From assembly GCA_016938235.1 (NCBI GenBank), contig JAFGVA010000052.1, forward strand, positions 1 through 40,027: a stretch of DNA of 40,027 bases. Reading direction: 5' to 3'. The notes under the pieces are model-generated. The model searched no databases. It saw only the letters and a list, made by a program, of their open reading frames with translations, and had not been told where the DNA came from. The translations under genes were made by a program, and so were the position numbers. The stretch comes from Bacteroidales bacterium (GTDB taxonomy: Bacteria > Bacteroidota > Bacteroidia > Bacteroidales > UBA10428). Of this stretch, positions 1 to 5,741 are shown piece by piece; within the stretch, counting starts at the first letter, position 1; the number at the start of each line of letters is the position of its first letter.

Positions 1-9
1 ATATGGCGG

Positions 10-27
10 TCCCGATAATTATCGGGA
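10..27. repeat. 18-bp palindrome in the tRNA-Leu D-loop
   Basis: TCCCGATAATTATCGGGA is a perfect palindrome. It sits between GGCGG and TGGTAG, where a tRNA-Leu normally reads GGCGG-AATT-GGTAG. It differs from the copies at 77-94 and 4704-4721 only in the two central bases (AT instead of GC). Confidence 0.9.
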
Positions 28-76
28 TGGTAGACGCGCTGGTCTCAAACACCAGTGCCTTCGGGCGTGCCGGTTC

Positions 77-94
77 TCCCGATAGCTATCGGGA
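77..94. repeat. 18-bp palindrome in the tRNA-Leu T-loop
   Basis: TCCCGATAGCTATCGGGA lies between the two T-stem strands. It replaces the usual GATT of the T-loop (GGTTC-GATT-CCGG becomes GGTTC-palindrome-CCGG). The copy is identical to the one at 4704-4721. Confidence 0.9.
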
Positions 95-115
95 CCGGCT
101 CTGGGTACTAAAAAG

Positions 116-148
116 CCTCTGAAATTCAAAACTTCAGAGGTTTTTTTT
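116..148 (+). terminator. Intrinsic terminator after tRNA-Leu
   Basis: The stem CCTCTGAA (116-123) pairs with TTCAGAGG (133-140), with a 9-nt loop, followed by eight T (141-148). It ends the tRNA-Leu transcript before the recombinase gene. Confidence 0.9.
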
Positions 149-175
149 ATTTCATATATACCCCTATGTAAAGTA

Positions 176-195
176 GTGGGGTGTAAGTGGTAATT
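176..195 (+). repeat. Left direct repeat upstream of the recombinase gene
   Basis: GGGGTGTAAGTGGTAAT (178-194) matches GGGGTGTAGGTGATATT (1099-1115) with about three differences. Both copies end a small inverted repeat: ACCCC at 160-164 pairs with the GGGGT here, and ACACCC at 1073-1078 pairs with the right copy. The pair encloses the tyrosine recombinase gene and could be its recombination sites. That function is inferred. Confidence 0.5.
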
Positions 196-209
196 CCTGC
201 ATAATTGAT

Positions 210-240
210 AATTTCTGCAATAAAAATGAAAGCAGAAATT
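210..240. repeat. Inverted repeat at the recombinase start codon
   Basis: AATTTCTGC (210-218) pairs with GCAGAAATT (232-240), a perfect 9-bp stem spanning the chosen ATG. A related AATTCCTGC lies just upstream (192-200). In the mRNA the hairpin would cover the start site. In DNA it could be part of a recombinase or operator site. Confidence 0.6.
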
Positions 241-1053
241 TATTACTTAATCAAACACATGCAGTACAATAGGTACAGCGAGCAGACAATTAGACTTTAT
301 GTTCATCAAATTCAACAATTCATGGATTCATTTAATACAAATCCCAGATTGATTGGAGATGCTGATATTCAGGCATATCTGGAATCAAAAACGATAGCTG
401 ATAAATGCTCTCGTTCGGCTCAAAACCAGATGATTAGTGCCTTGAAGATGTTTTATGATAAAATAGTTAAGAAACCTATTGATGATAGTGTTTTTGTTCG
501 GCCAAAAAAGACAAACTATTTGCCGACAGTTCTCTCAAAAGAAGAAGTAAAATCCATAATTGATTCGATTAATAATCTAAAGCATAAAGCAATTATAAGC
601 ACTATTTACAGTTGTGGTTTGAGGATTAGTGAGCTGATAAATCTTCACATCAGAGATATTGATTCTAAGAGGATGGTGATTTTTATTCGAGACTCAAAAG
701 GTAATAAAGATAGAATAGTACCATTATCAAAGAAACTATTAGAATTATTAAGAAAATATTGGATCCAGCATAAACCTGTGACATTTCTATTTGAAGGAGC
801 TGACTCTGTCAGATATAGTAGAGAAAGTGTATCAAACATTCTTAAAAGGGCTGTGAAATTCAATAAAATAGAAAAACATGTAACTATTCATTCATTAAGA
901 CATAGTTATGCAACGCATTTAATGGATGCAGGTGTAAATCTAAGATTGATTCAATCTATACTTGGACATAAGAATATTAAAACGACAACTATATATACAC
1001 ATGTTTCAAATCAAAATATTCAGGATGTGTTTTCACCTCTAGATGACTTGTAA
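226..1053 (+). CDS. Tyrosine recombinase / site-specific integrase
   Basis: This is a 275-residue XerC/D-like recombinase with an N-terminal SAM-like core-binding domain (about residues 5-90) and a C-terminal catalytic domain (about 100-265). The catalytic set is complete: R133 (GLRISEL), H222 and R225 (HSLRHSYATHL), H248 (LGHKN) and nucleophile Y257 (TTIYTHV). The frame opens at a TTG at 205, but ATG 226 is chosen because the extra residues are not needed for the fold and 210-240 is an inverted repeat. The C-terminal SPLDDL tail resembles that of Bacteroidota integrases that move with small mobile elements (from memory). The gene stands alone, next to a tRNA, between related direct repeats, with no cargo or other phage gene. 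It is therefore more likely a small self-contained element than the chromosome-dimer resolvase. The terminator at 116-148 isolates it from the tRNA promoter. Confidence 0.9.
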   Translation: MKAEIYYLIKHMQYNRYSEQTIRLYVHQIQQFMDSFNTNPRLIGDADIQAYLESKTIADKCSRSAQNQMISALKMFYDKIVKKPIDDSVFVRPKKTNYLPTVLSKEEVKSIIDSINNLKHKAIISTIYSCGLRISELINLHIRDIDSKRMVIFIRDSKGNKDRIVPLSKKLLELLRKYWIQHKPVTFLFEGADSVRYSRESVSNILKRAVKFNKIEKHVTIHSLRHSYATHLMDAGVNLRLIQSILGHKNIKTTTIYTHVSNQNIQDVFSPLDDL

Positions 1054-1067
1054 TTGGTTTGAACAAC

Positions 1068-1188
1068 CACCTACACCCAACACGCATTAAAAAGCATTGG
1101 GGTGTAGGTGATATTGCGGGCTGCAAAGCCCGTATCATATCCCTTGCACCGGGATACGTCCGCAATGCGCAATCCCCAACGACTTTTT
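1068..1188. repeat. Folded sequence downstream of the recombinase (candidate recombination site)
   Basis: Two alternative folds are visible. The first pairs CACCTACACCCAA (1068-1080) with TTGGGGTGTAGGTG (1097-1110). The second is a long nested structure: AAAAAG (1089-1094) with CTTTTT (1183-1188), TTGGGG (1097-1102) with CCCCAA (1174-1179), and ATTGCGG (1113-1119) with CCGCAAT (1160-1166). Inside these are two hairpins, GGGCT/AGCCC (1118-1131) and TATCCC/GGGATA (1138-1156). The shape recalls folded integron attC sites, but the terminal boxes are in the opposite orientation to attC, so it is not a canonical one. The structure is seen directly; the role is inferred. Confidence 0.6.
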
Positions 1189-1264
1189 ACTGCAACCGAT
1201 AAGATATCTAATAATAAATCTTTGCAATCGCCGTTCAATAATAAACCAACCCGTGTAATCTGCT

Positions 1265-2530
1265 ATGAAAAGAAACCAAACATGCTGTCTATTTCTTTTA
1301 ATAATTTCGGTATATAGTAATTACAAATTATACAGCCAGGAACAGACAGTAAAAAATACAGCTTACTCAACAGTAACTGACTCTGTAATTCAGCAAAACA
1401 ACGAACTGGCATTTCAATTTTTTCAAGAATCCGAAGAGTTTAAAAAGAATTTTAATATTACTCAGGCAACAAAATCAATAAAAAAAGCCATACAGCTTGA
1501 TTCACTGAATCTTACATACCTGTACCAGTTTGCTGATATCTGTAAGCTTTCTGATAACACGAAAGGAGAAATTCAGACATACCAGAAAATTATTGAAATC
1601 GACTCCACCTTGATTAATGCAAAATTTAGACTGTCAAATGCTTACTTCAAATCGAAAGATTACATTAAGGCATTTCTTGGCTACCAGGAAATATTCAGCA
1701 AAGATTCAACAAATTGGCTGGCGCTCAGGAAACTGGCATTATGTGCAGAAAACATAGAGGTTCCCAACAGTTTTGTTCTCCCATATTACTGGCAGGTTTT
1801 AGCATTAAATCCTGACGATAAGCTATCGAAGTACCGAATTAGTGCACTGCTTCTTGAAGATAACGAATATGAAAAAGCCGTAGATGAATTGAACTTATTT
1901 ATAGCAACTGACTCAAACGATACCCAGTTCAGAAAAAATATTGGATTTGCTTACCTGAATATTCATAATTACGACTCTGCCATAGTGCATTTTACAAAAT
2001 GTGTTGAAGAAAATGACACTTCTTTTTTTGTAGAAAAGTACCTTGGCCTTTCTTACCAGAGTAAGGGTGAAAATCAACAAGCCATACACTGGCTTGAATC
2101 GGCTCTGAATCAGAAAACTGATGACTACCAAACTTATTATTTTCTTGGTAAGGCAAATAGCGATTTATTAAGGTTTGAGCAAAGTACGAAGTATCTGAAC
2201 ATGGCGATGAATTTGTTGAGGCCTAATGAAAAAGTTATATCGAAAGTTTACTACGAGCTTGGCCGGTCATATGAAGGGTCAGATAATTACGAGATGGCAA
2301 CTGAATCATATAACAAGGCCGTTCAATACGACAGGGAAAATGTTATGCTGTATTATACCCTTGGAACCTATTATTATTTAATGTCGGATATTGAATTGGC
2401 AGAAAAGTACCTGTCAATGTATATCGACAGCTCAAAAGCTTACAATAAGGTTAACTCTTACTATTTGCATGAATCAGAAAATATTGTAAGACGAATACAG
2501 GAAAATAAGTTCTGGGAAGGAGAAAATTAA
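1265..2530 (+). CDS. Secreted tetratricopeptide-repeat protein
   Basis: The 421-residue product starts with a signal peptide (hydrophobic LLIISVY stretch, cleavage near LYSQ at about residue 25). A chain of TPR helices follows from about residue 40 to 410. Typical TPR positions are visible in segments such as ALNPDDKLSKYRIS, NIGFAYLNIHNYDSAIVHF, YYFLGKANSDLLRFEQS and LYYTLGTYYYLMSDIELAEKYL. No catalytic domain is visible, so the protein is probably an adaptor or assembly factor in the periplasm. It is followed 84 bp later by the Mpl-like gene on the same strand, which may be co-transcribed; a cell-envelope role is inferred from that. The specific partner is not known. Confidence 0.85.
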   Translation: MKRNQTCCLFLLIISVYSNYKLYSQEQTVKNTAYSTVTDSVIQQNNELAFQFFQESEEFKKNFNITQATKSIKKAIQLDSLNLTYLYQFADICKLSDNTKGEIQTYQKIIEIDSTLINAKFRLSNAYFKSKDYIKAFLGYQEIFSKDSTNWLALRKLALCAENIEVPNSFVLPYYWQVLALNPDDKLSKYRISALLLEDNEYEKAVDELNLFIATDSNDTQFRKNIGFAYLNIHNYDSAIVHFTKCVEENDTSFFVEKYLGLSYQSKGENQQAIHWLESALNQKTDDYQTYYFLGKANSDLLRFEQSTKYLNMAMNLLRPNEKVISKVYYELGRSYEGSDNYEMATESYNKAVQYDRENVMLYYTLGTYYYLMSDIELAEKYLSMYIDSSKAYNKVNSYYLHESENIVRRIQENKFWEGEN

Positions 2531-2614
2531 TATTCTTTAACAGCGTTAATAAAAAGTTTTTTATTTAACCTGCATCAGTGCTACATTTCATGTCGGTAGA
2601 ATTAATGACTAGAA

Positions 2615-3982
2615 ATGAGAATACATTTTATTGCAATAGGTGGAGCAGCCATGCACAACCTTGCACTGGCCCTTGCAGAGAACGGATACCAGGTTACCGG
2701 ATCGGATGATGAAATTTTCGATCCTGCAAAAATGCGTCTGGAAAAAGCAGGTTTGTTACCTGAAACAATGGGCTGGAACCCTGAACAGATTACCCATGAA
2801 ACAGACGCAATAATTCTGGGGATGCATGCCCGGAAAGATAACCCCGAACTGTTAAAAGCACAGTCGCTTGGAATAAAAATTTATTCATATCCGGAGTTTC
2901 TCTATAAACACACCAAGAATAAAACCCGCGTTGTTATTGCCGGAAGTCATGGTAAAACAACAGTAACTTCAATGATAATGCACGTATTAAAAACCACCGG
3001 TATCAATTATGATTATATGGTAGGTGCTCAAATTGAAGGATTTGACACCATGGTTTCATTGAGGCAAGATACTGAAATTGCTGTTTTTGAAGGTGACGAA
3101 TACCTTTCGTCGCCTATTGACAGAAGACCAAAATTCCTGCATTATAAACCTCATATTGCTGTTATTAACGGCATTGCATGGGATCACATTAATGTATTTC
3201 CTGATTTTGAAATGTATGTCGATCAATTTAGAATCCTTGTTGAATCCGTTAAACCCGGCGGGGTTGTTTATTATAATAGTGATGATACTGTTTTGAGTGA
3301 TCTCATGGCTTTGATTGAAAGAAAGGATATCTCTGTTGAAGAATTCAGCATGCATGCTTTTGAAAACAGAAATGAAGAAACAATTCTGAAAAAAGACGGA
3401 AAAGACACTGTACAGGTTAGCATTTTTGGCGAGCATAATATGCGTAACATTTCTGCAGCAAAAAAAATATGCCTCAAGCTGGGGGTAGGTGAAAATGAGT
3501 TTTACGATGCTATATCTTCTTTCTCGGGTTCTGCAAAAAGACTTCAGCTTTTACATGAAGACAAGAAGAATAAAGTGTTTCTTGATTTTGCACATGCCCC
3601 GTCGAAAGTACATGCTACCGTGCAAGCCGTGAGGAATAAATTTCCTGAAAGTGAGTTGCACTGCGTACTGGAGCTTCATACTTTCAGTAGTTTAAATAAA
3701 CAATACCTGAAAGATTACAAAGACACTTTAGAATATGCCGATAATGCCATTGTTTATTTTAACCCTGAAGTAGTAAAACATAAAAACCTTCCTGAAATAA
3801 CAATTGATGACATTAAGATTGCTTTTCAGAAAAAAGATTTGGTAATTACAAATTCAACCGATATATTCAGGACTTCATTAAAATCTTCCGATTCAACAAA
3901 AAAAACCAAGGTTTACCTTTTTATGAGTTCCGGTAATTTTAATGGATTAACCTATAACGATTTAATATCTTTTTGTTATTAA
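2615..3982 (+). CDS. mpl: Mpl-like Mur ligase (UDP-MurNAc:L-Ala-D-Glu-mDAP ligase)
   Basis: The 455-residue protein is a full-length Mur ligase. The N-terminal Rossmann domain opens with IHFIAIGGAAMHNLA and GSDDEIFDP, the form typical of the Mpl branch. The central ATPase domain has the P-loop GSHGKTT with K114. The C-terminal domain contains FDFAHAPSKVHAT-like residues (seen as LDFAHAPSK). Mpl enzymes reattach the tripeptide recovered from old murein to UDP-MurNAc, recycling peptidoglycan in the cytosol. MurC is the main alternative, but the start motif and the absence of other mur/fts genes nearby favour Mpl. The ATG at 2615 places the glycine-rich loop at the extreme N-terminus, as is normal for the family. 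Confidence 0.85.
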   Translation: MRIHFIAIGGAAMHNLALALAENGYQVTGSDDEIFDPAKMRLEKAGLLPETMGWNPEQITHETDAIILGMHARKDNPELLKAQSLGIKIYSYPEFLYKHTKNKTRVVIAGSHGKTTVTSMIMHVLKTTGINYDYMVGAQIEGFDTMVSLRQDTEIAVFEGDEYLSSPIDRRPKFLHYKPHIAVINGIAWDHINVFPDFEMYVDQFRILVESVKPGGVVYYNSDDTVLSDLMALIERKDISVEEFSMHAFENRNEETILKKDGKDTVQVSIFGEHNMRNISAAKKICLKLGVGENEFYDAISSFSGSAKRLQLLHEDKKNKVFLDFAHAPSKVHATVQAVRNKFPESELHCVLELHTFSSLNKQYLKDYKDTLEYADNAIVYFNPEVVKHKNLPEITIDDIKIAFQKKDLVITNSTDIFRTSLKSSDSTKKTKVYLFMSSGNFNGLTYNDLISFCY

Positions 3983-4044
3983 TTCGATTTAAAAGACCAG
4001 GTTTTTTGTTAAATTTATTTTATCTAATAACAACATAAACAAGA

Positions 4045-4605
4045 ATGGAAGTTAAAGGAACCGCTGTAATTGCTATCAGGGATTATGTAAAATCAGAATA
4101 TAGTTCTGAGTTTCAAAAGTGGGTTGAGACCCTGCCAAAAGACTCTAAAGATATTTTAACCGGAGCCATTGACTCTACCAAATGGTACAATGTTCAGGCT
4201 GGTGCTATTGATCCAACAAAAAAAATTGGAGAATTTTTCTGCTCGGGAAATCTCAAGAAAGGGGCATGGGATGCAGGCAGGTTCAGTGCTCAAAAGGCTC
4301 TTACCGGGATATACAAAATTTTTGTGAAAGCGGCTTCACCCTCATATATTATTCAAAGAGCATCGAGGGTTTTCTCGACTTACTACAGGCCATGTGAAAT
4401 AAATGTTGTGGCTTCGGGACAAAAAAATGTAAGCGTAGAAATGAGTAAGCTTACCGAAAGACATGAGGTAATTGAAAACCGTATTGGCGGATGGATGCAA
4501 AAAGCCCTCGAATTATCGGGTTGTGAAAATGTTAAAGTAGCTATTTCGGAGGTAAGAAAAGACAGTGCCGGAATAGTTGTTGAGTTTGCCATGAGTTGGG
4601 ATTAA
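4045..4605 (+). CDS. Uncharacterised 186-residue cytosolic protein, possibly DUF2378-like
   Basis: I do not firmly recognise this gene. The product has no signal peptide and no membrane segment. Its layout (an N-terminal part with repeated IDPTK/IDSTK phrases, a helical middle with WDAGRFSAQKALTG, then FSTYYRPCEINV and a C-terminal alpha/beta part) recalls the DUF2378/TIGR02265 group of proteins distantly related to heme-NO-binding and V4R domains. The assignment is tentative. It sits 62 bp after the Mpl-like gene and just before the tRNA-Glu promoter, and could be the last gene of that run or have its own promoter. Codon use looks like its neighbours. Confidence 0.75.
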   Translation: MEVKGTAVIAIRDYVKSEYSSEFQKWVETLPKDSKDILTGAIDSTKWYNVQAGAIDPTKKIGEFFCSGNLKKGAWDAGRFSAQKALTGIYKIFVKAASPSYIIQRASRVFSTYYRPCEINVVASGQKNVSVEMSKLTERHEVIENRIGGWMQKALELSGCENVKVAISEVRKDSAGIVVEFAMSWD

Positions 4606-4621
4606 TTTTTTTTGAAAAAAA

Positions 4622-4652
4622 TTTGCAGCAATTAAAAATTCTACTACTTTTG
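4622..4652 (+). promoter_or_regulatory. Promoter of the tRNA-Glu locus
   Basis: TTTG (4622-4625), a 19-nt spacer and TACTTTTG (4645-4652) match the Bacteroidota sigma-ABfr consensus TTTG-N19-TANNTTTG exactly. It lies about 30 bp before the broken tRNA-Glu copy and drives that copy and the intact tRNA-Glu. Confidence 0.85.
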
Positions 4653-4681
4653 CAATCCGATTTCAAGACGATATCAAAAAT

Positions 4682-4745
4682 GGTTCGTTCGTCTAGGGGT
4701 TAGTCCCGATAGCTATCGGGAACCAGGTTTTTGATGAAAACCACT
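4682..4745 (+). pseudogene. Broken tRNA-Glu copy with an inserted palindrome
   Basis: Bases 4682-4703 match the first 22 bases of the intact tRNA-Glu at 4785 except for one change (GGTTCG for GGTCCG). At the D-loop, where the intact gene continues GACGCCAGG, this copy has the palindrome TCCCGATAGCTATCGGGA (4704-4721) and then ACCAGG. After CCAGGTTTT it diverges: GATGAAAACC (4733-4742) is the reverse complement of the GGTTTTCATC expected in the anticodon arm. The variable, T and 3' acceptor regions are missing, so it cannot make a tRNA. Confidence 0.8.
4704..4721. repeat. 18-bp palindrome in the tRNA-Glu pseudogene
   Basis: TCCCGATAGCTATCGGGA is identical to the copy at 77-94 and is again placed in a tRNA loop region, here the D-loop. 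Confidence 0.9.
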
Positions 4746-4784
4746 TAAGAACAGCCAATTGAATTAGATATCATAGTAAAATAT

Positions 4785-4856
4785 GGTCCGTTCGTCTAGG
4801 GGTTAGGACGCCAGGTTTTCATCCTGGTAACAGGGGTTCGATTCCCCTACGGACTA
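4785..4856 (+). tRNA. tRNA-Glu (TTC)
   Basis: A complete cloverleaf is visible: acceptor GGTCCGT with ACGGACT (a G-U pair at position 1:72), D arm TCTAGGGGTTAGGA, anticodon stem CCAGG/CCTGG around TTTTCAT giving anticodon TTC, and T arm AGGGG-TTCGATT-CCCCT. The discriminator base is A4856. CCA is not encoded. It is transcribed from the promoter at 4622 through the broken upstream copy and is followed by a terminator. Confidence 0.95.
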
Positions 4857-4861
4857 CAACT

Positions 4862-4892
4862 CCCACCTCAGTTGTTCTTTGGTGGGTTTTTT
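4862..4892 (+). terminator. Terminator after tRNA-Glu
   Basis: CCCACC (4862-4867) pairs with GGTGGG (4881-4886) and is followed by six T. Confidence 0.85.
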
Positions 4893-4898
4893 ATTTTT

Positions 4899-4937
4899 CC
4901 CCCATCCTTGTATACTAGTTATAGGGTGGGGGTTTTT
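4899..4937 (+). terminator. Second tandem terminator after tRNA-Glu
   Basis: CCCCCATCC (4899-4907) pairs with GGGTGGGGG (4924-4932), one wobble pair, followed by a T run. Confidence 0.7.
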
Positions 4938-5072
4938 GTTTTTGGTCAGCAATGTATCAACCAGTCTCTTATTACATCCAAAAAAGTCTTCATCTTAATT
5001 CCTTTTCTAAACCTGTAAGCTTTTTCTTGAAAAGTTGATAACCAGATGATAACTTCCTGTTTTTCAGCTTGA

Positions 5073-5324
5073 CAATGGTATTATGAAAACGATAGAGCAA
5101 GCTTTGAAAAAAAACTTGCAGCTTACCTTACTGAAAACTGCAGAAGAAAAGAACTGAAACAACAATTTATGTCTATCTCGCACTCTATAAGAAACAAGGA
5201 GAGTAACCCCAGAAACAATACAAAACGGGCTATCAATAAACTACTAAGCGAAGAGGCATGCTTGTTTGATAATTACAAGTTAATCGACCAAAATAAACTT
5301 CAGGAAGCATGTATTTTAAAATAA
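5073..5324 (+). pseudogene. Small open frame without a clear start, possible gene remnant
   Basis: A frame stays open for 83 codons from just after a TGA (5070-5072) to TAA (5322-5324). The predicted peptide is polar and lysine/glutamate-rich, with segments such as YLTENCRRKEL, RAINKLLSEEA and LFDNYKLID, so it reads like helical protein rather than random AT-rich sequence. The first in-frame ATG is at 5169 and would give only 51 residues. No domain is recognised. It may be the 3' remnant of a decayed gene, a short real gene, or chance. Confidence 0.3.
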
Positions 5325-5578
5325 ACATCGTGTAATTCTGCGGCTTAACTGAATTATTGCAATAATTATTACCTGTTAGTTTTTCTACAGCCGGTATGTT
5401 TGAATAAATTATTGGAGAATAGTTTATCAGCACGAAATTCGCATGGAAGCCTTTCAAATCTTAATTTTTTAAGATAACTTTAATAGAAGCAGTCTCTTAT
5501 AATTAATATTTGCATAAGTTTAAGAAAGCGTTGGAAAGTTTCATATTTTAAATTAAAAATGAAAACAACTAAATAACT

Positions 5579-5666
5579 GAATGCCAGAATGCATGAATTG
5601 GTGAATGAGATAAATACCAGCATTTTTTTATTCATTCATTCAATTATTTTAGCATTCTCGCATTAC
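5579..5666. repeat. Imperfect inverted repeat, ~35-bp arms
   Basis: The left arm (5579-5613, containing AATGCCAGAATGC and TGAATGA) is an imperfect reverse complement of the right arm (5629-5666, containing TCATTCA and GCATTCTCGCATT). The arrangement resembles a small palindromic repeat unit or MITE-like remnant. It carries no coding capacity and lies about 75 bp before the chemoreceptor start. Confidence 0.6.
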
Positions 5667-5741
5667 TAACGCCTTTTTATTTCAATTTATAATTAATACA
5701 ACGCAAAGATATACTATAACCTTAATATTCAGATTTATAGC

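Larger units (their letters stand above)
1..110 (+). tRNA. tRNA-Leu (CAA), 5' end cut off, interrupted by two palindromes
   Basis: The anticodon arm is intact: stem CTGGT/ACCAG around the loop CTCAAAC gives anticodon CAA (reads UUG). The long variable arm typical of tRNA-Leu (TGCCTTCGGGCGT) and the 3' acceptor strand (TCTGGGTA, 100-107) are also readable. The usual D-loop AATT is replaced by an 18-bp palindrome at 10-27. The usual T-loop GATT is replaced by another at 77-94. The first acceptor bases lie outside the window, and the bases seen at 1-3 pair imperfectly with 100-102. As written the RNA would have D and T arms extended by 8-9 bp hairpins. Whether it is still processed and charged is unknown; it may be a pseudogene. 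The identity is clear from the anticodon and variable arms. Confidence 0.75.
4938..5741. other. Long intergenic stretch with one small open frame and an inverted repeat
   Basis: About 800 bp lie between the tRNA-Glu terminators and the chemoreceptor gene. The only things I can support are the 83-codon open frame at 5073-5324 and the inverted repeat at 5579-5666. The rest is AT-rich, with no tRNA, no convincing promoter and no longer reading frame. Confidence 0.6.

Noticed and set aside
226-1053. Housekeeping XerC/XerD
   Set aside because: Context of direct repeats, tRNA and folded flank, and the isolated position, favour a mobile-element recombinase.
1068-1188. Canonical integron attC site
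   Set aside because: The outer boxes run in the opposite orientation to RYYYAAC/GTTRRRY, and no gene cassettes follow.
1108-1317. 69-codon open frame after the recombinase
   Set aside because: It runs through the folded repeat sequence and overlaps the TPR gene; composition is not protein-like.
5233-5457. Minus-strand 74-codon frame
   Set aside because: AT-rich, overlaps the better plus-strand frame, no domain or start signal.
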